From: Drosophila pseudoobscura
Lineage: Eukaryota; Arthropoda; Insecta; Diptera; Drosophilidae
Direction of reading: 5' to 3'
DNA length: 64,000 bases
Assembly: GCF_009870125.1 (NCBI RefSeq)
Contig: NC_046683.1
Location: 54,141,869 to 54,205,868 of the forward strand
Shown here: positions 45,500 to 57,008 of the stretch, piece by piece
How positions within the stretch are numbered: position 1 is the first letter of the stretch
Layout: each line of letters opens with the position of its first letter
The notes under the pieces: generated by a model
Databases searched by the model: none
Seen by the model: only the letters and a program-made list of their open reading frames with translations
What the model was told of the DNA's origin: nothing
Made by a program: the position numbers and the translations under genes

Positions 45500-45890
45500 A
45501 AGACAAAATACGCACCAAAGTAGTGTCTAGTCCCGTTCGTTTGTTCCCTGCTCTTCACACGAGCGCTCGTATTTGCTGAGCGCGAGAGAGAGAGTCGTCT
45601 CAGTATGAATGCTGCCGATTATGCTTTTTTCCCGTCAGATCTGGCTTTTTTTGAAGACCAGCGGTAGTTCTGTATTTATTATAAAAAGTTGGCAGCACCT
45701 CTCAGCATCTTTGCTGCTGTTTCTAAGAGAACCATAGAATGAAGGATAAAAAGAGAACTGCCGTCGAGTAACCGCCGCGATTGAAAGAGAGGAGAACACC
45801 AAACAACATTTAAATTTTGCTACCCTATCTCCGAATCTCCGCTATTCGAGAAACGATTGCTGCTGAGGAAATTGGCAGCAGACTTTATGG
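45500..45890 (+). repeat. Segment related to 14112-14312, upstream of the F-box frame
   Basis: Shares ordered blocks with 14112-14312 (AATACGCACCAA, GTTCGTTTGTTCC, GTCGTCTCAG, AGAATGAAG, GAAATTGG) separated by indels. It ends about 80 bp before the F-box ATG, so it may be the promoter and leader of an F-box gene family of which the 14-kb copy keeps only the flank, or a mobile element that carries both. Confidence 0.55.
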
Positions 45891-45967
45891 ACATCTATTT
45901 CCACTGGACGGGACGCTGAAAACGCACAGTCAGCGTCTTTGCGGCCTCTCTGCTAAAAAGCTTCAAC

Positions 45968-46815
45968 ATGCTTCCATATTTACCACTGGAGACCCTTGAC
46001 AAAGTGTTCGGATACCTGAATGAGAAAGAGCAAGTGAAAGCGGCCCAAGTCCACCCGCAGCTTGGCCGCGCATTTGCTTACCACGTTGGAGGGAATTACA
46101 AGCGACTGAATTGCTGCCATTTTGTAGGCGACACTTTTGTACTCCGCTATACGTACGACGAGTTTAGAGTTATTCTGTCACTGTGCGGGTCCACTGTTGT
46201 GGATATTTCAATCAAATCTAGTGATGTAACGGATCGAATTGGAGAACTAATAGAAAAGTACTGCATTAACCTCGAATCTGCCTTTATCGAGGTTACAGAT
46301 GGAAATTTCAACGCGATCAAACGTGTTTTAAGCATGAAAGGGCTACACGATCTTGTCTTGAATTGTTACCGTTATCGCGGATCGGATCTGTTGTAGCACA
46401 TAAATCCAAACTGCACAAAATTGTGTTTAATGGGAATGACTACGGACCAGGGTAAGAATTACAATTACTTCTTCATAAGCGAATAAGTGCTTGACAAGTG
46501 CTTTACATTTTTTCCAGAGGAACATTAAGGCAACAACTGTGGCACCAAAAATGGTATTTTAAAATTTATATTCTCCGAATTACTGGAGTCCTTTATTCAG
46601 GTTTTAAAGGAAAACGGTTTCAGCACACAGAAACGCTTCAAATTGGTAGGGGACTTGGATAAAACCGATGAACTTAAGCAGGAATTGGTGAGTGTTTGCT
46701 CTGGAGTGGAATTTCGCCGAAATTGAAACCATTTTTATTGCAGATGAACAAACTGCCGAATTCCGAAGTGTGGGACTTGATTACATTGACTGACATCCAG
46801 ATTTACTGCACATGA
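45968..46815 (+). pseudogene. F-box protein gene interrupted by in-frame stops
   Basis: The start at 45968 gives an N-terminal F-box (LPLETLDKVFGYLNEKEQ, then AAQVHPQLGRAF) followed by leucine-rich, repeat-like sequence. F-box proteins recruit substrates to SCF ubiquitin ligases through Skp1. The first frame stops at TAG 46394-46396 after 142 codons. The same frame then stays protein-like to a good donor at 46452 (GGTAAG). After the acceptor at 46517 it meets TAA within five codons, then stays open (FSELLESFIQVLKENGF) through a second phase-0 intron (46688-46743) to a final stop at 46813-46815. Frame and phases agree over 726 nt despite the two stops, so this is either a young pseudogene or a gene now making only the F-box part. 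Confidence 0.65.
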
Positions 46816-47796
46816 TTATTAAAATAGATTTGCTAGAATACTAAATATGTATACCACATATAAGAATTAAAACTTGTCAGTCTACCATTTTGGGGCAATC
46901 TCTAATGTGAAACCCAGCAGTAATCCAATTCGAAGGAACAGGCAGAGGGACTGATTGCTTTCCATCGTGAATCGACATGATCGGGGGTAGCCTCTGTTCT
47001 ACTTCTCCACAGACCGCCATAAGAAATACGTACATATGTATGTATACGTAATACGTATTACGAATACGGCTTGCATGCGGATGGGTCGCCTTTTCTTTTT
47101 CTTGTAGGTGTGCAAAAATCAAATCTTGCTAATGTGCTATTTTTATTACTCCCAACAATAAATACGGTCGCCATCACCCTCGGGAAGACAAAAGGTAATT
47201 CGCAAACCAAAGTCCAATTCTACATTTCGAATTTTAAAGAAAGGCAGAATTTTGGTTGGCTTAATGAGAACCCCCACTAAATGTTACAAAAATATCGTAG
47301 GAAAAGGGTTTCGTGGAGTCGGTGTAGTCCAAATGTATACATATTTATTTAATAAAATCCCATGGAAATAAAAGATCGACTACTCTTCTCCATTTACTTC
47401 CAATATGGTCCAATTATAGTCTTGCAAATTTGATCGAATGAGAGAAATCAAATGTATTTAATATACTTTTTTAAATTACCTCTAAAGTATTTTATTTAAC
47501 AAGCCTATCTATTTGTACAAATTTGAAACATTTTATTTTATTTGTATTGAATTAATTTTAAATGCAACGGAAATACAATTCCTTGACCCTTGCCACACTA
47601 AAAGGTTTGAGGTTTAGCTAGCCTAGCACGGACAACAACCAAAATTACATTTCCAACAATTTGCATGTAAAAATAGAAACCCCGGTGCACACTATAGTCG
47701 TCTCGTTCACACCCGACTACAGACATACGGACAAAGCATGCCCCAGCAGAGCAAGCCCGTGCATTAAATCCACAATAGGACTCTCCATGTTCAACT
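46816..47796. other. Intergenic DNA
   Basis: A 47-codon minus-strand frame with ATG (47020-46877; MAVCGEVEQRLPPIMS...) has ordinary protein-like composition but no domain or visible promoter, so I leave it uncalled. TATACGTAATACGTATTACG near 47040-47060 is a small nested palindrome. Confidence 0.45.
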
Positions 47797-47868
47797 GGCT
47801 CGTTGGTCTAGAGGTATGATTCTCGCTTCGGGTGCGAGAGGTCCCGGGTTCAATTCCCGGACGAGCCC
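47797..47868 (+). tRNA. tRNA-Pro (anticodon CGG)
   Basis: A complete 72-nt cloverleaf without intron. Acceptor stem GGCTCGT pairs with ACGAGCC (47861-47867), discriminator C. The anticodon stem CTCGC/GCGAG encloses the loop TTCGGGT, giving anticodon CGG (reads CCG, proline). The T loop is GGTTCAATTCC (internal B box) and the D arm GGTCTAGAGGTATGATT supplies the A box. CCA is not encoded, as usual. A T run at 47888-47894 would terminate RNA polymerase III about 20 bp downstream. Confidence 0.96.
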
Positions 47869-47887
47869 AAGGTGGAAGTGAATTAAA

Positions 47888-47894
47888 TTTTTTT
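47888..47894 (+). terminator. RNA polymerase III terminator of the tRNA
   Basis: Run of T residues about 20 nt after the tRNA discriminator base. Confidence 0.7.
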
Positions 47895-48423
47895 TCGGTC
47901 TTCAACTTTTTTTTTTTTTGCCGATTTTGCAATACAATACTGTACTTTCGCGAGCCTTAAACAAACATAAACCACTTTTGGTCGTTGTTTTTGTCTTTGA
48001 TTATCAGTGTGCTCTTGTGTTTTCTCGATCGCGATGCAAGTTCTTTTCCCCAGAGATCAAAGATAAGCGGTGCTACTGAACTTGCAAGCGGAATCGGTAT
48101 CTTTGCTTCGATGACTCGTTTGTATGTACATAAGCAGAATGTTGTTTAGCATTTGTTTAGTTTTTAGTATTATGGATTTTGAAATACTTAGAACAATAAG
48201 GGTATTGCCAGGATTGATACAGATTACACATTAAAGAGTTTTGGGCACACAAAGGTTTTGATTTTTCCCTCCTATTGTTCAATCGCGGGCTTATTTAGAA
48301 GTTGATTTACTTTTTCTTTAAATTATTTCTTAAATTGTTAGCGCTGCCGCGGCCTTGTCGGTTTTGTTTTGGGTGTGTGTATTCGTTATGCTAATTGTAT
48401 GTGCCTATGGGTTTGTAGTGTTT

Positions 48424-48455
<32 letters not shown>

Positions 48456-48487
48456 TCCGGGGGATGCAGTCTCTGTGGATGCCCTCT
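47895..48487 (-). other. 3' flank of non-stop
   Basis: Downstream of the non-stop stop codon on the minus strand; probably its 3' UTR at least in part. Contains a (GT)n run at 48430-48454. No gene seen. Confidence 0.5.
48430..48454. repeat. (GT)n microsatellite
   Basis: About twelve GT units downstream of the non-stop stop codon. Confidence 0.95.
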
Positions 48488-50410
48488 CTACTCGTATTCC
48501 AGCACGTTTTTATGGTAAAACAATAAATAGCTGAAAGAGAGAAGTGACAATGACACATTTTGCATCATATACTTCTATATGTATTCCACTCACCCCTCGC
48601 TGTCCAGCACCTGTTTGAGCGATGCCATAGTTATCACATGATCATCACACTTTACCCACGTGTCCTTCTGATGCCGCACATACGCCGTGTAGTGGCCAGT
48701 GTCGATGGTGCCCACGTGATTGACCACCGCGTACAGGGAGAAGCGAAAGTCGCCGTAGGCGTTCTTCTTCTCGGACATGAAGGGCGTCATATCGAACTCG
48801 ACGGGGAACTGGATGAACGAGGAGATCTTGCGATCGATCAGCGCCGAGTGTTCAAAGCGCTTCAGATGAAAAGAGACCACGCTGGGCAGAGTCCGTAGGC
48901 TGAACTGCTTGGTGGACTCCTGGTAGGACTTGCAGGTGGAGCATTTTATCTTCGCCGCGGAGCCTAGATGCTCGGCCCGCGTGTACCGCTCCAGGCAGTC
49001 GATCAACGTCTTGGGCGTTACACCACCGTGCGTCGTGGTCTCGCCCAGGTCCAGCGAAATGTCCCAGAAGGGATCGAATGTGGTGGACACGCCCTTGCAG
49101 GCCTGGCACACCACGTCGCTCTGCAGCATGCCCGTGAAGATCTGGTCGATGATGCAGTTGCACTGTCCGTAGCTGGAAGTCGAGGAGCTGGTTGAATTGG
49201 TGCCGCTACCCGAGCTAGAGCTATTGCTCTTGCTCTCGTGCTCCGCCTTGGCCTTGACGCAATGCCGATGCAGCACATCCAGAGTGGCAATGAAGAACTC
49301 GTGCGCATCCTGCTGCTCGTAACCTGCCAGGTGCTTGGCATGGTTCCAGATTAAATGCAATAGGCGATGCAGCGACAGCGGCGAACGGGAGCCCGAATAG
49401 AACTCCTGGCGAAAAATAGTCGGATATTAGTGGAAAGTGGCAATCGGAAGATTGTGTATCACCTGGAAGAGACGCGACACTTCGCAGACCAGACACTTGT
49501 GCGAGGACTTGCCGCAGTCATGCCGGTCCGACATAAAGTAGTCGCTCAGCAGTGGGGTGTGTACCAAGGCCTGGGGGGGATGACAATGGGGGGTCATGGG
49601 AGATTACGTTTCCTGCATTCACCACTCACCTGGACAATGCAGTTCATGAAGCAGGTGGCCCCCAGATTGAGGAGGCCCCTCAGCCCGATCGTCTGATTGG
49701 GCCGCACTAGCCGGCGTCGTGGATTGGCCAGCAGCAGGTTCGAGTCCTTGGCCGAAGGTATCCACGGCTGCCACCCCAGGCTCTTCTGCAGATCCTTGGC
49801 CTCCAGCTTCCGGTTGATCAGCGCGTACTCACGGCTGCGCGAGTCGTAGATAAAGTCGCGACACGCATGGCAGTAAAGCGTTCCATGGGACAGCTCCAGG
49901 GCCACATGGTGTTTCTTTGCCCGCAGATGGCTGTGGATGTGTGAGCCCCGGCAGCCAAAGTAGATGCAGTGCAGGCAGGCGTATAGCTGGATGCTGGCGC
50001 TGCCGCACTCGAAGCAGTAGCAGTGTATGGCCTGGCGGTGGACGAAAAGGGTTAAATGTCAGTCAAGGTGAAAGCGCGCTTAGGGATGGCCAAGATTTAA
50101 GTGGTAACGGCTGGCAGTGTTTAAAAACACACCAATCAAAATTTGTTTGGTAATCACTTTATTGCCAGCACTGATCTTCCTCTTCCCTCCCCTCTCAACG
50201 GACTGTGTCAGTGAACTCTGCACATAACCGTAACGCTCTCTCTCTCTCTCTCTCGCGCGCTCTGTTTCGCTCACTCTCTCTTCCCCTCACCTTCTTCAAA
50301 CGCGCATCTTTGTTCACGCAGGCAGAAAAATAAGCATCGATGACCCGGTATGTATCATATCCGTGCTCCTTCAAGTAGCTCTGATAATGCCGGCAGCCTG
50401 TCTCCGACAT
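48488..50410 (-). CDS. not: Non-stop, USP22-type H2B deubiquitinase of SAGA
   Basis: Five exons from the conserved start: 50410-50291, 50031-49630, 49570-49463, 49405-48594 and 48530-48488; 1485 nt, 494 aa, phases agree. An N-terminal zinc-finger UBP domain (residues about 5-110, with CFECG, CLHC, CRG-HIHSH and CHAC) precedes a USP catalytic domain: Cys box NLGATCFMN with C167, QQD box [11 protein letters not shown], His box [11 protein letters not shown], and two CxxC pairs (CNC/CQAC and CSTC region). A Ser/Gly/Asn-rich linker interrupts the domain. The USP22/Ubp8 family removes ubiquitin from histone H2B as part of the SAGA DUB module; in flies it is needed for glial-photoreceptor development. 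Length and sequence match D. melanogaster non-stop. The open frame continues upstream of this Met. Confidence 0.97.
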
Positions 50411-51046
50411 GACACCGCTCGCCTCCCTCTCCCTGCTAGCGACGCTCTTGGCGTCAACGCTGACGTCAAGTTCAATAGCAAGCTTTTGGACTGTGCGCAA
50501 ACAGGCCGACAAATACGCCGCATTCAGTGGGCCCTTTGTTAGCTTTGCTCCGCCGTCGCTCTCGCTGCCGGTTGCTTCGTCTTTGTCGTCTTTCCCCCTC
50601 TCAACACCTCTGCCACGCCCACTTCTAGCAACAGTTTCGTTTTCCTCTGTCGCCACACACCGGCCGGCAGCTGACTTTGCCGATGACTTTGTTGTTGTTG
50701 TTGTTTTTGCTGCTGCTACTGAATCTGCTGCTGCTGCTGCTTCTGCCGCTGTTTCGTTTTCGGCCGTTCCCCGGCCCGCTCCCGTCCCTGGGTAGAATCG
50801 TTTGTTGTTGCTGCTGGTGTTGTTTAGGCCGCCGGCAACGACGACGCTACCACTGTGGGTGCTGCTGCTGCTGCTTGTTATGCTAATTACGCTTGTAGTA
50901 CTATCAACACTATTCTCTTTTGTTTTCGTTCGTTTGGAACACGGCTGCGGCACGAATGCTTTATCACTCTTGCGCTGTTTTCGCCGAATTTTGGCCACTT
51001 TTGCTATGAACACACACAAGTGCTGTAAAATAGGAACTCTGTTTCA
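50411..51046 (-). other. In-frame AUG-less extension upstream of non-stop
   Basis: The same frame stays open for more than 200 codons before the Met at 50410, to a TGA near 51047, without any ATG. It encodes Ser/Thr/Ala-rich tracts, SDGGAKLTKGPLNAAYLSAC and a helical stretch (LRTVQKLAIELDV) that joins directly to [10 protein letters not shown]. From memory the D. melanogaster protein is annotated with a comparably long N-terminal extension, so this is probably translated from a near-cognate codon or from an upstream exon joined at the TTTTACAG near 51023. Confidence 0.5.
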
Positions 51047-52047
51047 CTAAATTTCGCGTTCGTTTGGATTTTTTGAATTTAATTTTTGTGATTTTTCGCG
51101 TTTCTGTTTCTACACACACCAGTGTGACCGCGGAACCATTGATAAAATATACGGTCTGACCCTTACAAATACGTCACAAATTTTAAGGTATACCGTACAA
51201 ATACTGATGAATTATTTGTATTCAAGTTCCATCATATTCCACGTTTTTCATATTCGGTTTAATATTACTGGCTAGCAAGGACCCTCAGCTCTCAACTCAT
51301 AGATTTATCCGATTACTAAATCAATTTCCTACAAGTCTGTTTAAATTTAAGTTCTCATCTTTATTGCATTGCTTATAAAATAAATTTTAAGCATAACCGG
51401 TCAACAAGAATTTCAATTAAATTTATTTCCCTACATGGTAACTACACGCTAACTACACATTTTGTACATAACGGAAGGAAAAAGAGGGCATGGACAACAG
51501 GCAAAACGGCCCAGAAAATGCAACGCATCCAAGGTAAAATCCACCTTATTTGCTCAATATATACCAGTATATACCGTAAATATAACTGCTCGATTTCGAC
51601 GTCAAAATATACCAAACAGCATATAATATACCGTAAATGGTTACACACACACACACACGCACATACCAAACACACACACGGTCAGAGCGGCGACAGCTGA
51701 ATCGACAATCTTGCAAAACAGGGCTGCTGTGACAGCTGACATGTTATCGAATTGAATGGCGCGCTTTGTAAAAATACCAGAAGTATTTGATAAGCAGAGA
51801 CTCGAACAAAAATATTCGAAATAAATAGATAAAAGATGAAAAAAACATTTAAAACAAGCTCAAATCTGTGGATTCGTGTTTAATATATATGTTTTTTGCT
51901 TTCCCTATTCAAACAGCAACGTATTCGATAAGTCGCCGGCGACGTTTGGCAACACTGATTCATTTGAAAATACTGATATCTACAGTAGAAGCAGGCGCAT
52001 TTGTATCACTTTAATATAGAAATTAACAAAATTTTGGTTTACAAAAT
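51047..52047. promoter_or_regulatory. Divergent housekeeping promoter of non-stop and bora
   Basis: CAGTGTGACC at 51120-51129 is, on the minus strand, the Drosophila core-promoter motif GGTCACACTG (Motif 1, bound by M1BP), which places the non-stop start near there. Toward bora lie two CAGCTG E-boxes (51704-51709, 51733-51738; Motif 5-like) and AAAATACCAG (51771-51780; reverse of a Motif 6-like CTGGTATTTT). Several TATACC/ACCGTA(A/C) motifs occur between. No TATA-Inr pair is seen, as expected for constitutive genes. Confidence 0.65.
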
Positions 52048-53752
52048 ATGTACACAGATGAGGTGCGAACACCTCAGGCCCTCAAAAGTCGATACTTCAC
52101 CAATCTGGGTGATCTAAATTGCCGGACGCGCAGGAACAGCGCCACGGGCAATAGTTCTGTGGCGTCTGCTGCAACGCCAACTAATGGCGGCAAGCAAAAT
52201 ACGAAATGTAGCCCACAAATGTCCACTCTGGTGTGTACGCCACCGCCTAAGCGCTTCCACAAGATTCGGAATCCCTTCGAAGGCGCTCTGGCGGACCGTT
52301 TGCACCTGCCTCTGATTGCCAGGTAAGTGTGTGCATCCTGTTCATCCAGCCCGCTGCGGCCATTCATAGAACACTTCTATTGTCTGCTGTAGTCCTTCGC
52401 TGTTCCGCGCACGCACCCCCCAACTCTCGTCCACGCAGTTCGAGTGGAACATCGACGAGGTGTCCCAGCTGACGCCCGCCGATGTGGAGCCCCACGAAAC
52501 GCAGTTCCACGACTCGCCCGACCCCGAGCTGGAGAGCAAGGCCCAGATGGCGATCAGTGCCTTCTTCAAGGAATCTCTCATAGTACCCAGTCCAGTGGAC
52601 TGTCCGCTGCGCAAGAACCGCATCATACTCAACGCGGACCATACGCCCATCTCGAACAAATCATCGAGCGGCCGACGGGGGAGGGACTGCAGTGTCCAGA
52701 CCGAACTGACACTGCCCCCTATCCTGCCCAAGGCGCTAGAGGAGGCGCTGCGCCCCTACTTACAGCCCCATCTGGCTGGCGGCACGTCAGGTCGTTTCAA
52801 GTCCCGCTCCAGTGGTAGCGACGTCTTCAACAGCTCCATGAGGCGCAAGCTGTTCGATCTTCACAATGTGATTGTGCTGGGCGAGAAGGAGGCAGTGCAG
52901 TCCCCCCAAATGGTTGGCTCCAGTCCGCAGGGCAAGCAGACTATGTTCGCCGGCAGACTCTCGGACTCGGCGTCAGGTGAGGGCAGCTTTGGGTCCCTCT
53001 CGCCTATCAGGAACCTGTGCGGCCTGCCTTTGGGGACCCCAGACGACGGAAATCGCTCCTCCAAGCGTAAGCTGCTGCTAATAAACGAGCTGGAGTTTCC
53101 CTCGCCAATAGCTCCGCCTGAGCATCTCAGCCGTCGCTTGGTGCACTCCAAAGTGGAGGCCAGCATCAGCTCGAATGAACAGCACGATACGTTGTCGGAG
53201 CTGACCGGAACGGGACGACCGGCCTGCCGATTCACTCCAGATCGTAGCTCCTCGCCGATGCAGGCACTAGAGCATTCTGATTCCAGTATCAACCAGCGGG
53301 TAAGTCGGCTGAGAGTGAACAGCACGCGGCAGTTGCCTAGCCAGTCGTTCCTGGAGACTGTGGACCAGGCTCTGTTTGAGGAGGTAGAAGCGGACGACAC
53401 AGACGAGCCCGAGGCCGATCCAGAATCGGACGAGGATGAGGAGGAGGCCGAGGCCATGCAGTTGTCCACGATCAGCTTCAACTGCAGCTCCTCCAACTCG
53501 GACACACCGCGCGGACACCGCCGCCACCGTTCGGCCAATCGTAAAAACCTCTCGCAATCCTTTAGTGCCAATTTGGAGGAAGTGGAGGCCCAGCGGGTAA
53601 AGACAGCTCCACCTGTGATCAATCCGCCGGCGCAGCGCATTGGTCTCTATCGCGTGGACAGTGGCTTTAACGAGACGTCCATCATATCGACATTCGCCTG
53701 CTCCCAGGACATCTCCATGGCCTGCTGCTCGACGCCCTCCACGCGCCCCTGA
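52048..53752 (+). CDS. bora: Bora, activator of Aurora A kinase
   Basis: Two exons, 52048-52322 and 52393-53752; 1635 nt, 544 aa. The conserved core spans the intron: TPPPKRFHKIRNPFEG, then LPLIASPSLFR, FEWNIDEVSQLTPADVEPHE (FxWxID at residues 108-113) and ISAFFKESLIVPSPVDCPLR. The rest is Ser/Pro-rich and disordered with an acidic run (EADPESDEDEEEAEAM). Bora, once phosphorylated by Cdk1, activates Aurora A and through it Polo at mitotic entry; in flies it is needed for asymmetric division of sensory organ precursors. Length fits the fly protein. The start is the first ATG of the exon. A cluster of S-P/T-P sites fits Cdk and Polo regulation. Confidence 0.97.
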
Positions 53753-56206
53753 CAGCACAAGCAGTTGAAACTATTTTAATGCAATAACTCATCTTCCCAG
53801 GCTATAGAGGAAGACTCGCTTAATGATTGCAATGTAACCCACCGATACTACGGCCTTATCTTTAGTTCTGTATTTTTGTTTGTGTTTTTTTTATTGTCTT
53901 CTTATATTCATGCGTGTTAAGCTCAAATTAATCACTTGTTTATTTCACACTCCCCGTATCCTACACCTACGTGTTTGCCAAAAAATTGTATGTTTAGTTT
54001 CGGTATTTATAGAGTTAATTCATTGTGTCATTGTATAGTTTAAAGCATAAATTAAATAAATGTTTTGTGTCATATTCGCTTTTAGACTAAGTAGCTCCCA
54101 GAAGGGAAACAGGAACAGGAACTAGGGTATTAGTAAATCGGGTTGGGTTGGGTTGGGTTGGGTAGCGCTAGCTAACGTGAAAGACTACTGCCATAAAATT
54201 ATCAGAAAAAGGGATGAACTGATTTTTTACGTGGAGGGGGGATCTCCAACTTTTCATGAGAGATGGGAAAATAAATAGAGAAAGAGAGCACTAGTGTTGT
54301 TTTAAATGTCAATTCCTGCACTACGTTTATCGTCTTTATGCCCTATTTATTTGTTCAGAATTAAAGAATGTTTTATCTTTCTATGTTACTACATTTTTGT
54401 ATGTAAAAAAAAAAGGATGGATAATTGTAGTCTTGGCAACATTTGGCATTTCTGCGAAACCCATATCTATAAGACTTTAAAAGGACTACAATGTTTTTAA
54501 AAGATATTACCCTTGCGACAGAATGAAAACTTTTGATTGTGCTTTGTCCAAGAAAAAAATTGGTTTGTAGGCTATATACAATATGCTGTCTTTTCTTAAA
54601 ACAGAAAAGCAGTGATTTTGTTTTTGGTTTTTAAGACTTTAGTTCTGTGTTGGCATTATTTTCCAACAAACAAAGCTACTAATTATTGTCCAAATAGTCC
54701 AAACAATGCCAAAGGTTGGATGATAAAATCCACAAGAAATGCCCTATACATAGACAGCTAAAACAAAATAAGCAGCTTATGCATTTTGAAAATTTTAAAT
54801 TCAATTCCTCTGTAAATTTAGAAAAAAATATTTGACCATAGCAAATGTCAACCAATCGATAATTTAACAGCTAAAATTTTAATATTTTTCATTGTTAGAA
54901 TAGAAATTCTGTCGGGGAGCATGAAAACGTTCTCCTTGGTTTTCTCGAACTTTGATTTGATCGAGCCCCTTTTTTGCTTTAAAGGTATGGAGAACAAGTA
55001 AAAACGATCAAGAGAACTTGCAAGACTCGCACGAACTCTACCTTGTCTTGTTTTAACCAACAATATACCTTGTCCATACCCTCTTTTTTCTCAGTCCTTA
55101 ATTTTTTACCGTTGGCAACATCCGATTTGTATGGGAAGTTTGTTGCGAGCACCATTCTGTATACCCTATGGATATGGACATTATGGAATTGAGGAAATGT
55201 TTGTCATCGCAGGTTCCAATGAATTCAGAAACAGTCCGTCTCTGTTTTAAAGCTATTTCAGCGAAATATTCAGTTTGTGGACTTTTACAGAGACCAAGAA
55301 TAGAAATCGGAATCATGATATATATACAGGAAACTAATCATTTACATAAATGGGTCTAAAATATGTCAATCTGAAAAAGGCTATTATTAATTATGTTTTT
55401 AATCTGCTTGGAAAACAGATTTTTCCTAGTTATTAAATGAAATAGGGTATATATGTATATGCCATACTTATGGCAATTACCTGTTGACCAGCAACCATGA
55501 CGTAACACTCCATACACACTTACATTCCGTTGACACTTACGTTTCATGCCTTGACTTTATTTGCTTAAACCATATTTTTGACACAATCAAATCAAAAAGA
55601 GTCCCTAAAATTAACTCATCTTGTAGAAAATTGATCTATCAATTGGATAAAAATATGTCTTCAGAGCTGAGGGTCTTAGCTAGCCAGCAATATTAAATCG
55701 AATATCGAAATTGAGGAATATGATTTCAAATCGTGGACAAGGCACATTAACCCATTGTCAACCACTTCGCATTAAAAAACACTTCCCGAAAATTATGAAT
55801 CTTGAACAATTTTAACGCAGCTTAGGTGAAAGATATCGTGGTTCTTTTTTAAGCAAAGGTTATGGAATGGATGAATCTACAAGAGCAATTATTATTATTA
55901 ATATTATTAGCATTATTTTCCCCGGCTCAACTCAAGTTGTTATTCTGCTTAAATTAAGGGGGGCTTGAGTGGGCTAAGCTCGTTTTTTCAACACTGCTTG
56001 TTGCTCTCGCGTTGTGCGCGGTTTGAACAAATCAAAATGTACGCGCATGCGAAAGAAACCAAAGTTATTTGTACGATCAGCAAACAATACAGAAGATCTC
56101 TGCACTAATTTTCACCTGAGCGCAGCCAGTGCAGTGGGTGTTTCTGTGTGCGTGTAGGTGCTTGCGTGTTTGCGTGTGTGTGTGGTTGCGGTGTGCGTGT
56201 GTTCTG
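53753..56206. other. 3' flank of bora and intergenic DNA
   Basis: AATAAA at 54055-54060 is the likely bora poly(A) signal. A pentamer array (GGGTT)n lies at 54140-54162. The rest is AT-rich with no supported gene. Confidence 0.5.
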
Positions 56207-57008
56207 TTATAAATAGCAAAAGAGAAGAGGAAACGAAAAGGAAGATCACTTTTGGGGCCGTAAATAAATGCCAAAAGAAAGTGCGGAGAAAAATAAAATT
56301 GTTTGTTTGTGGGCCAAGTAAATAAATTAGAACAACTCGTAAATAAGTCAGGTGGTGGAGAATTTCAATAAAATAAAAGGCGGAAATGTGCAAATTAATG
56401 AAAATTCAACACGGCCATGTCCCCGCTTCCCGCTCCCGTCCCCCTTGCCCTGTCGCTCTTTAGCCACCTACTATCCCTCTGCTACGCCGAAATTCCTGTT
56501 ACAAGAAACCAGTTAGGCGGCATCGCCCCCGACTGAGTGTCGCCCCCCAATCTCCCCCTGCAACTAGCATTTCTTATTGGCCGAGCGACTGGGTGGCTGC
56601 ATCCGTTTTTGAGCGAAAGTTTTTTTTACGGCCTGGTGTCCACCGTGCAAAATGTGTGTTCAAGTCGGGCCAGCTGTTCCATCGTCCACTCCACCGTCGG
56701 AAGAAGCGAAAGAAAGAGAAAAATCTAGCCAATTATTTTTTGTGCTCTGTGCTCTATCTGTGCTGTGAAGAAAGTGTGTGCCAAGTCTCAATGTCTATAA
56801 TAAATACAATTTTTTTTTACAATTTGCAGTTTTGTTTTTTGTGTGATTTGATTCAATTTGATTGAAGGCAGCCCACTTGCCACTTGTGCTGCAACAAAAA
56901 AGCGGAATAAACGCAAAAAAAAAAAAAAAACACTGAGGAGACTGCAATTGGAACTGAATGGCAGTTGTCGGCCTTTCGTCTTCTTCATCATCTTCGTTCA
57001 TTTTGAAG
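56207..57008 (+). other. Possible noncoding leader exon of a gene beyond the window
   Basis: TATAAATAG at 56208-56216 could be a TATA box. The following 800 bp are A-rich with only short open frames and end in a good donor, TTTTGAAG followed by GTAAGC, at 57008/57009. That is the look of a long first noncoding exon preceding a large intron that would fill the rest of the window. This is inference from signals only. Confidence 0.25.
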
